From positions 1 through 64,000 of the forward strand of contig NZ_BAABCJ010000005.1 in assembly GCF_039538765.1 (NCBI RefSeq): a stretch of 64,000 bases of DNA, read 5' to 3'. A program made the translations under genes and the position numbers. Below the pieces are notes generated by a model. That model worked only from the letters and a program-made list of their open reading frames with translations. It had not been told where the DNA came from and did no database searches. The stretch is from Zhihengliuella alba. Lineage in GTDB: Bacteria; Actinomycetota; Actinomycetes; Actinomycetales; Micrococcaceae. Shown in pieces: positions 51,303-60,528 of this stretch; position 1 is the first letter of the stretch; each line of letters starts with the position of its first letter.

Positions 51303-52469
51303 GTGAAGCACACCCCAGACAGCCTGGCCGAGATCGAGCGGCTGATCCGGTTCGACACCACCAGCCGGGACTCCAACCTCCCGCTCATCGACCACGTCGC
51401 CGGCCGGCTGAGGTCCGTCGGCGTGGAGCCGACCCTGGTCCGCAACGCCGAGGGCACCAAGGCGAACCTCCTGGCCACCTTCCCCGCCGCCGATGGCTCG
51501 ACGCGGGGCGGCACGGTCGTCTCCGCGCACACCGACGTCGTCCCCGTGGACGGCCAGGACTGGTCCAGCGACCCGTTCGCCCCCGAGGTCCGCGACGGCC
51601 GCCTCTACGCCCGCGGCAGCGCCGACATGAAGTCCTTCCTGGGCGTCGCGGTCGCGAGGATCGGTGCCATGGCCGCCCAGCCGCTCGCGGAGCCGATCCA
51701 CCTGGCGCTCTCCTACGACGAGGAGGTCGGCTGCATCGGCGCCGTCTCCCTGGTCGACGCGATCGTCGACGCCGGACTGGAGCCCACCGGCTGCGTGGTC
51801 GGGGAGCCGACGAGCATGCGGATGATCCGCGGGCACAAGTCCGTCAACGTGCTGCAGGCGCACTTCCGCGGCGTCGCCGCGCACTCGTCCCTGCCCACCG
51901 AGGGCGTCAACGCGATCGCGCACGCCGCCGAGTTCGTGCGGTTCGTCCACGCCGTCGCCGCCGAGTTCGCCCAGGACGGCCCGTTCGACGACGGCTACCT
52001 GGTCCCGTACACCACCACCACGGCCAATCGGATCGACGGCGGCATCGCCGTGAACACCATCCCGGCCGACTGCACGGTGACGTTCGAGTTCCGCTCGATC
52101 GCCGCCGTCGACCAGGAGGAGCTCATCGGACGCTTCCGCGCCGAGGCCGAGCGGATCGGCGCCCTCATGCGCGAGCAGGACAGCGCGGCCGGCACCGACT
52201 TCACGATCGTCTCCACCGCGCCGGGCCTCGAGACGCCCGGCGACGCCGCGATCGTCTCCCGCGTCGTGGAGTGGGGCGCCGACGAGAGCGCCGGCAAGGT
52301 CACCTACGGGACGGAGGCGGGCCTCTTCTCCCGCGCCGGCATCCCCACCGTGGTCTACGGCCCCGGCGACATCGCCCAGGCCCACGCCCCGGACGAGTTC
52401 ATCGAGTTGGAGCAGATCGCCCGCTGCGAGTCCTTCTTCGACCGGCTCATCGAAGCCCACCGCGCCTGA
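51303..52469 (+). CDS. M20-family peptidase, acetylornithine deacetylase-like
   Basis: A 388-aa zinc hydrolase with IRFDTTSRDSNLPLIDHV, the metal-binding SAHTDVVPVDGQDWSSDPF (His and Asp), ARGSADMKSFLG (bridging Asp), SYDEEVGCIGA (catalytic/metal Glu), GEPTSMRMI and GPGDIAQAHAPDEF (C-terminal His). It is ArgE/acetylornithine-deacetylase-like, but next to an MHS transporter rather than arginine genes. An N-acyl-amino-acid or small peptide scavenger is therefore as likely. GTG 51303 has AAGGAG 7 nt upstream. Followed 11 bp later by the transporter. Confidence 0.9.
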   Translation: MKHTPDSLAEIERLIRFDTTSRDSNLPLIDHVAGRLRSVGVEPTLVRNAEGTKANLLATFPAADGSTRGGTVVSAHTDVVPVDGQDWSSDPFAPEVRDGRLYARGSADMKSFLGVAVARIGAMAAQPLAEPIHLALSYDEEVGCIGAVSLVDAIVDAGLEPTGCVVGEPTSMRMIRGHKSVNVLQAHFRGVAAHSSLPTEGVNAIAHAAEFVRFVHAVAAEFAQDGPFDDGYLVPYTTTTANRIDGGIAVNTIPADCTVTFEFRSIAAVDQEELIGRFRAEAERIGALMREQDSAAGTDFTIVSTAPGLETPGDAAIVSRVVEWGADESAGKVTYGTEAGLFSRAGIPTVVYGPGDIAQAHAPDEFIELEQIARCESFFDRLIEAHRA

Positions 52470-52480
52470 GGAATGGAGCC

Positions 52481-53767
52481 ATGACCACCACCGCACCCCT
52501 GGACGTCACGCCCGAGCGGCTCAGGACCGCCAAGAAGGCCGTCATCAGCAGCTCCATCGGCGCTGCCCTCGAATGGTTCGACTTCACGGTCTACGCCGCA
52601 TTCGCCGTCGTCATCGCCGCGAACTTCTTCCCCTCCGAGGGCGAGGGCGCCCACGTCATCGGGCTGATGCAGACGTTCGCGGCGTTCGCCCTGTCCTATC
52701 TCATCCGCCCGATCGGCGCGATGATCCTGGGCAGCTACGCGGACCGCAAGGGCCGCCGCAACGCCCTGACGCTGACCATGCTGCTCATGATGGTGGCGAC
52801 CCTGATCATGGCGCTGGCGCCCACCTACGACCAGGTGGGCGTGTGGGCCGCGGCCGCGATCCTGCTCTCGCGCCTGGTGCAGGGCTTCTCCGCCGGCGGC
52901 GAGTTCGGCACCGCCACGACGTTCCTGATCGAGTCGGCGCCGCACCGCAAGGCGTTCTACGCCTCCTGGCAGATCGCGGCGCAGGGTGCCTCGCTGCTGC
53001 TCTCCTCCGCGTTCGGGTACGCCCTGTACACGTGGATGTCGGAGGAGGACCTGTACGCGTGGGGCTGGCGCATCCCGTTCTTCTTCGGCCTGCTCGTGGG
53101 CCCCGTGGGGCTCTACATCCGGGCCCGGATGAGCGAGACCGAGGAGTTCGTGAACACGGTCCGGGAGAAGACCCCGCTGAGGGCCGTGCTGACGCGGCAC
53201 CCCGGCCGCACGCTGGCCGGCATCGGGGTCATCGGCGTTGCGACGATCTCCGTCTACATGATCTTCTACATGCCGACGTTCGCGATCGAGCACCTCGACG
53301 TCCCGGCCACGGCCGGCTACCTGGGCGGGCTCGTCGCCGGCATCGTGATGCTGGTCGGGTCGCCATTCGTCGGCGCGCTGGCCGATCGGGTCGGTGCGGG
53401 GCGCGTGATGACCGTCGCCGCCGTGGCCGCGCTCGTCCTGGCGTGGCCGCTGTTCGCGTTCCTCGTGGCGTTCCCGGGCGTGGGGACCCTGGTGGCCGTG
53501 ATCGTGGTCCTCGGGATCGTCATGACGTTCTACTTCGCCCCGCTGCCCGCGCTGCTCTCCGCCCTCTTCCCGGCGGCGATCCGCGGCTCGGGCCTATCGG
53601 TCTCCTACAACGTCGGCGTCACCCTGTTCGGCGGCATCGCGCCGCTGGTCCTCACGTGGCTGCTGGACGCGACCGGCGTCCTGGAGACCCCGGGCTACTA
53701 CTACCTGGTCATCGCCGTGGTCTCGCTGGTGGGCCTGCACTTCGTGCGGACCCGCTACCGCGACTGA
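52481..53767 (+). CDS. MHS-family (metabolite:H+ symporter) MFS transporter
   Basis: A 428-aa protein with 12 membrane segments and MHS marks: SSSIGAALEWFDFTVYAAFAVVIA (key part GAALEWFDFTVY), RPIGAMILGSYADRKGRRNAL (key part GSYADRKGRR), RLVQGFSAGGEFGTATTFLIE (key part GFSAGGEFG). These carry proline/betaine, alpha-ketoglutarate, shikimate and similar metabolites. It is co-transcribed with the M20 peptidase upstream, so it may import that enzyme's substrate, for example an N-acyl amino acid (inference). GGAG precedes ATG 52481. Confidence 0.92.
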   Translation: MTTTAPLDVTPERLRTAKKAVISSSIGAALEWFDFTVYAAFAVVIAANFFPSEGEGAHVIGLMQTFAAFALSYLIRPIGAMILGSYADRKGRRNALTLTMLLMMVATLIMALAPTYDQVGVWAAAAILLSRLVQGFSAGGEFGTATTFLIESAPHRKAFYASWQIAAQGASLLLSSAFGYALYTWMSEEDLYAWGWRIPFFFGLLVGPVGLYIRARMSETEEFVNTVREKTPLRAVLTRHPGRTLAGIGVIGVATISVYMIFYMPTFAIEHLDVPATAGYLGGLVAGIVMLVGSPFVGALADRVGAGRVMTVAAVAALVLAWPLFAFLVAFPGVGTLVAVIVVLGIVMTFYFAPLPALLSALFPAAIRGSGLSVSYNVGVTLFGGIAPLVLTWLLDATGVLETPGYYYLVIAVVSLVGLHFVRTRYRD

Positions 53768-53824
53768 GGCGCCGACGCGACGCGTCCGCAACGGCGCGCC
53801 CGCGACAGCACGTCCACCACGGCA

Positions 53825-53865
53825 CAGGGCCGGCCGGCCCCCGGAGAGGGGATCGACCGGCCCTG
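53825..53865. terminator. Terminator between the MHS and HAD genes
   Basis: CAGGGCCGG (53825-53833) pairs with CCGGCCCTG (53857-53865) between two convergent genes; the loop is long (23 nt) and itself GC-rich. Confidence 0.5.
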
Positions 53866-53889
53866 CGCTGTCAGCGGGTCCGAGCGGGC

Positions 53890-54705
53890 TCAGGCGGCCC
53901 GGACGGACTCCGTGAGGATGTCCCGCAGGACGTCGGCGAGGCCGTCCTCCTCGACCGGGGCCGTCACCTCGTCGGCGACGTCCTTGACCTCGTCGGGCGC
54001 CTGGCCCATCGCGACGCCGCGGGCGGCCCAGCCCAGCATCTCGATGTCGTTGCGGCCGTCGCCGGCGGCGACCGTGACGCTCGGGTCGACGTCGAGCATG
54101 ATCCGCAGCTCCTCGAGCGCGGTGGCCTTGCTGACGCCCTGCGCGGCGATGTCCAGCCACGCGGTCCAGCCCACCGAGTAGGTGACGCCGTCCAGGCCGA
54201 TGCTGCGGACCGCCTTGCCGAACTCCTCCGCGGTGGAGTCCGTGGAGAAGACCACCAGACGGGTGGCCGTGGACTCCATCATGTCCTCGAAGTCCACGCC
54301 TCTAGCCTCGACGCCGAAGCTGGCGTCCTGGAACCGCTCAGTGGAGAGGAACTGCCCCTCGTCGTCCTCCAGCGCGAACTTCGCCGTCGGCAGCGACTGG
54401 CGCAGCGCCTTGAGGGCGGGGGCGGGGTCGAAGGTCTTGCGGTCGATGACCTCGTACGCGTCCGGCAGCGAGGTGTCGATCCGCAGCGTCACGCCGCCGT
54501 TGGAGCAGACCGCGTAGCCCTCCTCGATGCCGAGGAGCTCCACGATCGGCAGCGTCGCGCCGAGCGAGCGCCCGGTGGAGACCACCACGGTGTGCCCGGC
54601 CTCGACGACGGCGCGTGCGGCCTCGCGGACGGCCTCGCTCATGTGCCCCTCGTGGTCGACCAGGGTGCCGTCCACGTCGAGGCAGATCATCTTCTTTCCG
54701 TTCAT
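53890..54705 (-). CDS. HAD-superfamily Cof-type sugar/nucleotide phosphatase
   Basis: A 271-aa HAD IIB hydrolase: motif I CLDVDGTLVD (nucleophile Asp, about residue 9), motif II VVVSTGRSL, motif III lysine in ISKATALEELR-like ..GVSKATALEEL, and motif IV AAGDGRNDIEML. It dephosphorylates sugar phosphates, flavin or PLP in relatives. Start ATG 54705 gives the usual length; ATG 54744 or 54750 would add 13-15 residues. Single-gene unit, convergent with the MHS transporter. Confidence 0.88.
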   Translation of the reverse strand: MNGKKMICLDVDGTLVDHEGHMSEAVREAARAVVEAGHTVVVSTGRSLGATLPIVELLGIEEGYAVCSNGGVTLRIDTSLPDAYEVIDRKTFDPAPALKALRQSLPTAKFALEDDEGQFLSTERFQDASFGVEARGVDFEDMMESTATRLVVFSTDSTAEEFGKAVRSIGLDGVTYSVGWTAWLDIAAQGVSKATALEELRIMLDVDPSVTVAAGDGRNDIEMLGWAARGVAMGQAPDEVKDVADEVTAPVEEDGLADVLRDILTESVRAA

Positions 54706-54877
54706 GTTCCGGTCTTCGGTGCCGGTAGCCAGTGTTTCAATCATCTCCATAGTGAAGCACTTTCCGGCCCCCCGCGCGATGAGCCACGGCACTCCGCGGG
54801 CGCGCGCGGACCGCTCTTCACCGGGGATTCATCCGCTCGACGCCGCCCCGCCGGCCGGCAGTCGGCGCACGGCCGGA

Positions 54878-56413
54878 TCAGCGCGGCTCGGCCGCCGTCG
54901 TCAGCGTCTCGCCGCGGAAGAAGGCCGGCCGGCGGATGTACTGGACCACCATGATGACCACGCCGATGCCCAGCACCGCCATGCCGAGCACGAACACCAG
55001 GCCGAGGCCGAAGAGGCTGGAGCCCGAACCGTACGCGGGGTCCATGCTGTCGATGATCGTGGTGAAGAACAGGATCAGGAGGATGACGCCACCGATGCCG
55101 GGGCAGAGCAGCTGGAACACGAAGTTCCGCACGGAGGCCGTGAAGGTCCGGCGGAAGTACCAGACGCTCGCGAAGGCGGTGATCCCGTAGTACAGGCAGA
55201 TCATCATGCCCAGCGCCGTGATGGTGTCCCAGAGGACGTTCTCCGAAACGAAGCGCATCACCGCGTAGAACGCCGAGGCGACCACGGCGGAGACGATCGT
55301 CGCGTAGCCGGGGGTGAAGAACCGGGGGCTGATGCGGGCGAACTTCGGCGAGATGGCGCCGTAGTGGCCCATGGCCAGGAGGGTGCGTGCCGGGGAGACG
55401 AACGTGGACTGCAGCGAGGCCGCCGAGCTGGAGAGCACGGCCAGGGAGACCAGCCAGGCGAACGGTCCCAGGACCAGGTGCGAGAGGTGGAAGAAGACGT
55501 TCTCCTGGATCTGCTCGTTCCCGAGGCCGTACTCGCCGGTGCCGACGCCGGCGAAGGCGATCAGCGCCACCGAGAGCAGCAGGTACAGGCCCACGATGAT
55601 CAGGACGGTCAGGGTCGCGGCCTTGCCGGGCGTGGACGCGGAGCCCTTCGTCTCCTCGTTCATGGTCAGGGTGACGTCCCAGCCCCAGAAGATGAAGATC
55701 GAGAGGGAGAGGCCGGCCGCCACGGCGGAGAAGGACTCGACGGCGAACGGGTTGAACCACTCCCACGCGATCGGCGTGGCGTCGAACGCGCTGCCGTCCG
55801 CGACGTGCTGGAGCGCGGCGACCGCGAAGACCACCAGGACAGCGATCTGGAAGCCGACCAGCAGGTACTGGACCCGCTGCGTGGTCTGCATGTCGCGGTA
55901 GGAGATGGCGGTGGCGGCCGCCATGAACGCCAGGCAGGTCGCGACGTTGATGACCGGGTTGCTGGTCAGGTCCGCGATGCCGGCGTCGCCGGTGATCTGG
56001 GCGATCAGCAGGTACAGGAAGTCCACGGCCACGCCGGCGAGGTTGGAGAGGACCAGGATGGTCGCGGCGATGAGGCCCCAGCCGCCCAGCCAGCCGATCC
56101 ACGGGCCGAAGGCGCGCGTCGCCCACGTGAAGGAGGTGCCGCTGTCCGGCATGGAGCGGTTGAGCTCCCGGTAGCCGAACGCGACGAGCAGCATCGGGAT
56201 GAAGCCCACCAGGATGATGGCCGGGACCTGCAGCCCCACGGCGGAGGCCGTCGGGCCGATCGCGGCCGTGAACGTGTAGGCCGGGGCGATGCAGGAGATG
56301 CCGATGACGATGGCGCCGATGAGGCCCACCGATCCCGCGCTCAGGCCCTTCTTGCTCAGGCCGCCGCTCTCCTCCGCCCGTGCGGCGTCGGCCTGCTGCG
56401 TTTCGGTGCTCAT
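54878..56413 (-). CDS. APC-superfamily amino acid permease
   Basis: A 511-aa protein with about 12-14 hydrophobic segments: LSAGSVGLIGAIVIGISCIAPAYTFTA (key part IGISCIAPAYTFTA), RSMPDSGTSFTWATRAFGPWIGWLGGWG (key part PDSGTSFTWATRAFG) and FWGWDVTLTMNEETKGS. It is distinct from the other APC permease at 23499. The start overlaps the stop of the universal stress gene (ATGA), so the two are translated together; a PucR regulator is divergent upstream. It likely imports an amino acid or amine used as N source. Confidence 0.92.
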   Translation of the reverse strand: MSTETQQADAARAEESGGLSKKGLSAGSVGLIGAIVIGISCIAPAYTFTAAIGPTASAVGLQVPAIILVGFIPMLLVAFGYRELNRSMPDSGTSFTWATRAFGPWIGWLGGWGLIAATILVLSNLAGVAVDFLYLLIAQITGDAGIADLTSNPVINVATCLAFMAAATAISYRDMQTTQRVQYLLVGFQIAVLVVFAVAALQHVADGSAFDATPIAWEWFNPFAVESFSAVAAGLSLSIFIFWGWDVTLTMNEETKGSASTPGKAATLTVLIIVGLYLLLSVALIAFAGVGTGEYGLGNEQIQENVFFHLSHLVLGPFAWLVSLAVLSSSAASLQSTFVSPARTLLAMGHYGAISPKFARISPRFFTPGYATIVSAVVASAFYAVMRFVSENVLWDTITALGMMICLYYGITAFASVWYFRRTFTASVRNFVFQLLCPGIGGVILLILFFTTIIDSMDPAYGSGSSLFGLGLVFVLGMAVLGIGVVIMVVQYIRRPAFFRGETLTTAAEPR

Positions 56414-57285
56414 GCTGTGGTTTCCTCGTCGTCGAAGGTCAGTTCGGTCTCCCGCGGGACGATCACCAGCGGGACGGGCAGGGCGCGCAGCATCTTGCCG
56501 GCCGTGCTGCCGAGGAAGATGCGGCCCCGGGAGGCCAGGCGGGACGAGCCGACGACCACGATGTCGCCCGGCTGCCACTCGGCACGGCGGACGGCGTCCT
56601 CGATGCCGCGGCCGGTGGCGACGGCGACGTCCTCCACCGCGACGTGCGGCGAGGCCGCCTGGATGGAGGAGCGGACGCGCTCGGCGTGCTCGGCGGCCGC
56701 GGCGGCGGCCTCCGGGCCGCGGGGGTCCCTGGCGTCCAGCGACACGAGCGACAGGACGCGCAGGTCGGTGCCGGTCCGGGCGGCGGCCGCGGCGGCCGCC
56801 CGCATGACCTCCTCCGCGCCCGGGCGGAGTCCGACGGCGGCCGTCACGCGGGTGAGCGCCTCGCCGGCGGCGTCGACGCCGACGTCGATCCCGGCGGACG
56901 GGGCCACGGCCACGGGGACGCGGGACGCGTGCAGGAGGGAGTTCGCGACGCTCCCGGTGCGCTCGCGCCCGCCCACGACGATCAGCGTGGTGCCGAGCCG
57001 GCGACTGGCGGCGAGGAGCCCCCCGGCGGCCGAGTCGGCGTGCTCCAGGTGGGTGCGGACCACGACGTCGTCCGGCACCGTGCCCGCCGCCTCGCCGAGC
57101 CACGACTCGGCGGCGGTGCGGACGTGTTGCGTGTAGCCGGCGTCGCGGGGGACCAGGGCGCCCCGCTCCGACGTGAGCACCATGACCAGCTCGAGCGTCG
57201 CGTCGAGCGCCCGGGCCAGCCGGACGCCGAGTCGCACGGCGTCGCCTCCGCCCGCGGTATGGGTGTAGCCCACCAGGATCTTCAT
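56410..57285 (-). CDS. Tandem universal stress protein (two UspA domains)
   Basis: A 291-aa protein with two UspA folds (about 1-140 and 150-285). The first has MKILVGYTHTAGGGDAVRLGVRLA (key part VGYTHTAGGGDAV) and VVGGRERTGSVANSLLHASRVPVAVAPS; the second ends VVGSSRLASRGRIFLGSTAGKMLRALPVPLVIVPRE (key part GSTAGKMLRALPVPLVIVP), where Gly-2x-Gly-9x-Gly(S/T) forms the ATP-binding motif. It may regulate the permease it overlaps. It heads the unit, divergent from pucR. Confidence 0.9.
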   Translation of the reverse strand: MKILVGYTHTAGGGDAVRLGVRLARALDATLELVMVLTSERGALVPRDAGYTQHVRTAAESWLGEAAGTVPDDVVVRTHLEHADSAAGGLLAASRRLGTTLIVVGGRERTGSVANSLLHASRVPVAVAPSAGIDVGVDAAGEALTRVTAAVGLRPGAEEVMRAAAAAAARTGTDLRVLSLVSLDARDPRGPEAAAAAAEHAERVRSSIQAASPHVAVEDVAVATGRGIEDAVRRAEWQPGDIVVVGSSRLASRGRIFLGSTAGKMLRALPVPLVIVPRETELTFDDEETTA

Positions 57286-57498
57286 GGAGCCGCCTGTCCT
57301 CTTCCTCGTTCGCACCCGGACGGGCGGATGCCCGGCCCGGGGGGTCTGTGCATGGCCCCTGCCGGCACCCGGTGATCGGGCGCACCGCGCGGGGCACAGG
57401 GACGAGCGTAGAGTTGTGCGGAACACACCGGCTCTGCCAATGTGTCGAAATGAACGACTGACTATTTACAGAATGGCCTGACCCCGGACGGAGCCATC

Positions 57499-59136
57499 GT
57501 GACCGCGACCCTGCGCAGCCTCCTGGCGGATCCCGACCTGGGACTCCGCCCCCTCGCCGTCCCGGAGGACGGCGGATGCCTCGACACGCCGCTGACCTGG
57601 GTCGCGGGAAGCGATCTGGCGGATCCGACCCCCTTCCTCGGCGCCGGCAACGCCGTCCTCACCACCGGCGCCCAGTTCAGCGACCCGTCCGGCGACGCCT
57701 CGCCGGCCCGGTTCGCGGACTACACGGCGCGGCTGCGGGACGGCGGGATCGTGGGACTCGGCTTCGGGACCGGCGTCCTGCGCCCGGACGTGCCCGCCGA
57801 GCTCGTGGCCGCCTGCCGCGCCGCGGACCTGCCGCTGTTCGAGGTCCCGTACCGCATCCCCTTCCTGGCCGTGATCCGCCGTGTCGCGGACAGCGTCGCG
57901 GCGGACCGGCACGCCCGCGAGAGCTGGGCCCTCGGCGCCCAGCGCGCCATCTCCTTCGCCTCGCTCCGGGCCGACGGCGTGGAGGCGAGCCTCGCCGAGC
58001 TCGCCCGTCAACTGGACCGCTGGGTGGCCCTCCACGACGCGGACGGTCGCCGGACCCACCTGGTCGGCCCCGGGTCGGAGCGGGCGGAGGACCCCCGCGT
58101 TCTCGAGCCCCTCGCGGACGAGGTCTCCCGCCTGCTGGGGCGCGGGCAGCGCTCGGGCTCCACGGTGGCCTGCGACGGCGACGCCCTCGAGTTCCAGACC
58201 ATCGGCCGCCGCGGCGAGCTCCGCGGCGTGCTGGTCATCGGCGCCGAGCGGGGCGGCCACCCGGCCGGCGGCACCCGTCGGGGCGAGGAGGCGGGCGCCC
58301 GAGACGACGGCGGGGCGCGCGAGGGCGGGGACGGCGACGGGGGAAGCGGGGCCCTGGACCAGGCGGCCCGGTCCGTCGTGGCCAGCGTCATCGCCCTCGT
58401 GGGTCTGGCACTGGAGCAGAACCGGGCGCTCAACCGCTCACGCGCCGCCCTGCGCACCGGCCTCATGACGGCCCTGCTGGCCGGCGACCTCGCCCTGGTG
58501 CGCGACATCGCCCAGCGGATGGGCTCGCCGCTGCCCGCCGAGCCCGTCCGGGTCCTGTACTTCCGGGCACCGGAGACCCCTCCGGACCGCCTCCACGGCT
58601 GGCTGGAGGATGCGATCGCCGACGCCCCCGGCCGGCTGTTCGGAGCCTCGCATCGGGACGGCGTCGTGCTGGTGGCAGCCGAGGCGCAGACGCGCCAGGC
58701 CCTGCGGGCCGCGCGCCGCAGCTCCACTCCCCACACAGGCGTCTCCGACCCCGCCGCCTACGCCGATCTGCCGTCCGCCCTGCGGCAGGCCGAGCAGGCG
58801 CGGGACCACGCGGAGCTGGTCGGCGCACCCAGTGCGGCCATCGCCGATGTCTCCGAGAACGGCATGATGGGGCTGCTGCCCGAGCAGCGGGCCCGGGAGG
58901 TCGCCCGGCGACTCCTGGCCCCGCTGTCCCGCCACGAGGACGGCGATCTGCTGGAGGAGGCGCTGCGCAGCTGGCTGGAGCACAACGGGCAGTGGGACCC
59001 GGCCGCCCGCGGGCTCGGGATCCACCGGCACACGCTGAAGGCGCGCATCGGCCGGGCCGAGCGCCTCCTGAGCCTGGACCTCTCCACGTTCGCCGGCCGG
59101 GCGGAGGTGTGGCTGGCGCTCCAGGCCGCCGGGTAG
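57499..59136 (+). CDS. PucR-family transcriptional regulator
   Basis: A 545-aa regulator. Residues about 5-125 are a PucR N-terminal domain (LDTPLTWVAGSDLADPTPFLGAGNAVLTTGAQF, key parts WVAGSDLADPTPFL, VLTTG). The middle is a GGDEF-like/CdaR region with a Gly/Arg/Asp-rich linker near 255-285. The C-terminus (about 480-540) is a PucR helix-turn-helix (LRSWLEHNGQWDPAARGLGIHRHTLKARIGRAERLL, key part ARGLGIHRHTLKARI). It starts at GTG 57499 after CGGAG and is divergent from the stress protein/permease operon, which it probably controls. Confidence 0.9.
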   Translation: MTATLRSLLADPDLGLRPLAVPEDGGCLDTPLTWVAGSDLADPTPFLGAGNAVLTTGAQFSDPSGDASPARFADYTARLRDGGIVGLGFGTGVLRPDVPAELVAACRAADLPLFEVPYRIPFLAVIRRVADSVAADRHARESWALGAQRAISFASLRADGVEASLAELARQLDRWVALHDADGRRTHLVGPGSERAEDPRVLEPLADEVSRLLGRGQRSGSTVACDGDALEFQTIGRRGELRGVLVIGAERGGHPAGGTRRGEEAGARDDGGAREGGDGDGGSGALDQAARSVVASVIALVGLALEQNRALNRSRAALRTGLMTALLAGDLALVRDIAQRMGSPLPAEPVRVLYFRAPETPPDRLHGWLEDAIADAPGRLFGASHRDGVVLVAAEAQTRQALRAARRSSTPHTGVSDPAAYADLPSALRQAEQARDHAELVGAPSAAIADVSENGMMGLLPEQRAREVARRLLAPLSRHEDGDLLEEALRSWLEHNGQWDPAARGLGIHRHTLKARIGRAERLLSLDLSTFAGRAEVWLALQAAG

Positions 59137-59186
59137 TACCTGCCGACTCGCCGCCGGACGGCGGAATCGGTGCCGGCGGACGGGCC

Positions 59187-60473
59187 CTAGAGGACCGGCA
59201 GGACCTCGAGGCCGCCGAGGTACGGGCGCAGGGCCGCGGGGACCGTCACGGAGCCGTCGGCGTTCTGGTGCTGCTCGAGGATCGCCACGATCCAGCGGGT
59301 GGTGGCCAACGTGCCGTTGAGCGTGGCGACGGCGCGGGTGCGCCCGGGCTTGCCGTCGGCGTCGACCTGGCGCTCGCGGATGTTCAGCCGGCGTGCCTGG
59401 AACGTGGTGCAGTTCGAGGTGGAGGTCAGCTCGCGGTACTTGCCCTGCGTGGGAACCCAGGCCTCGCAGTCGAACTTGCGGGCGGCGCTCATGCCCAGGT
59501 CGCCGGCGGCCGTGTCGATCACGCGGTAGGGCAGCTCCACCCGCGCGAGCATCTGCTCCTCCCAGGCCAGCATGCGGGCATGCTCGGCCTCGGCGTTCTC
59601 GACGGACGTGTAGACGAACATCTCCAGTTTGTTGAACTGGTGGACGCGGATGATGCCGCGGGTGTCCTTGCCGGCCGATCCGGCCTCGCGCCGGTAGCAG
59701 GAGGACCAGCCCGCGTAGCGCAGGGGGCTCTCGGCGAGGTCCAGGATCTCGTCCGCGTGGTAGCCGGCGAGCGCGACCTCGGACGTGCCGGTCAGGTACA
59801 GGTCGTCGCGCTCGAGCCGGTAGATCTCGTCGTCGTGCGCGACGTCGAATCCCGTGCCCTGCATGGTCTCCGGCCGGACCAGCGTGGGGGTGATCATGGG
59901 CGTGAACCCGTTCTCCAGCGCCAGGTCGAGCGCCATGTTCATCAGGGCGATCTCGAGCCGGGCGCCGACGCCCTTGAGGAAGTAGAAACGGGAGCCGGAG
60001 ACCTTGGCGCCGCGCTCCATGTCGATCGCGCCGATCAGCTCGCCGATCTCCAGGTGGTCGCGCGGCTCGAAGCCGTCGGCGGAGAAGTCGCGCGGCTCGC
60101 CGACGTGCTTGAGGACCGTGAAGTCGTCCTCGCCGCCGGCCGGGACGCCGTCGGCGATGAGGTTGGGGAAGGACCGCTGGAGCCCGGTCAGTTCCTCCTG
60201 GGCCGCGTCCGCGGCGGCCTCCGCGGCCTTGACCCGCGCCGCGAGGTCCTTCACCTCGGCCAAGAGCGCCTGCTTCTCCTCGCCCTTGGCCTGCGCCACC
60301 CGCTTGCCGAACGCCTTCTGCTCGGCGCGCAGGGACTCGAATTCGGCGATCGACTCCCGCCGGGACGCGTCCGCGGCCACGATCCGGTCCACCAGGGACT
60401 CGTCCGCCCCGCGGGCGCGCTGCGAGGCACGGAAGAGGTCGGGATTCTCTGCGAGTTCTTTAACGTCGATCAC
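59187..60473 (-). CDS. serS: Seryl-tRNA synthetase
   Basis: Charges tRNA-Ser and tRNA-Sec with serine. The 428-aa class II synthetase has an N-terminal tRNA-binding coiled coil (about 30-100), motif 1 region VRPETMQGTGF, motif 2 YRREAGSAGKDTRGIIRVHQFNKLEMF (key parts CYRREAGSAGKDTRG, RVHQFNKLE) and motif 3 NGTLATTRWIVAILE (key part GTLATTRWIVAILE). The ATG start MIDVKELAENPDLFR is standard. It is divergent from the diacylglycerol-kinase-like gene. Confidence 0.97.
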   Translation of the reverse strand: MIDVKELAENPDLFRASQRARGADESLVDRIVAADASRRESIAEFESLRAEQKAFGKRVAQAKGEEKQALLAEVKDLAARVKAAEAAADAAQEELTGLQRSFPNLIADGVPAGGEDDFTVLKHVGEPRDFSADGFEPRDHLEIGELIGAIDMERGAKVSGSRFYFLKGVGARLEIALMNMALDLALENGFTPMITPTLVRPETMQGTGFDVAHDDEIYRLERDDLYLTGTSEVALAGYHADEILDLAESPLRYAGWSSCYRREAGSAGKDTRGIIRVHQFNKLEMFVYTSVENAEAEHARMLAWEEQMLARVELPYRVIDTAAGDLGMSAARKFDCEAWVPTQGKYRELTSTSNCTTFQARRLNIRERQVDADGKPGRTRAVATLNGTLATTRWIVAILEQHQNADGSVTVPAALRPYLGGLEVLPVL

Positions 60474-60528
60474 GCGTACAGCCTAGCGAATCGGCGCAGT
60501 TCCGAGGCGCCGCCTATAGGCTGAGCCC

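Noticed and set aside
51303..52469. Assignment of the M20 peptidase as argE
   Set aside because: Motifs are shared across M20 enzymes and the partner gene is a transporter, not an arginine gene; the specific substrate cannot be read from sequence.
51173..52480. Long N-terminal extension of the MHS transporter frame
   Set aside because: It overlaps the M20 peptidase in another frame. The transporter homology begins at ATG 52481, which has its own ribosome binding site.
57576..60524. 982-aa plus-strand ORF
   Set aside because: It is out of frame with pucR and antisense to serS, both convincing genes; a long open frame is expected by chance at this GC.
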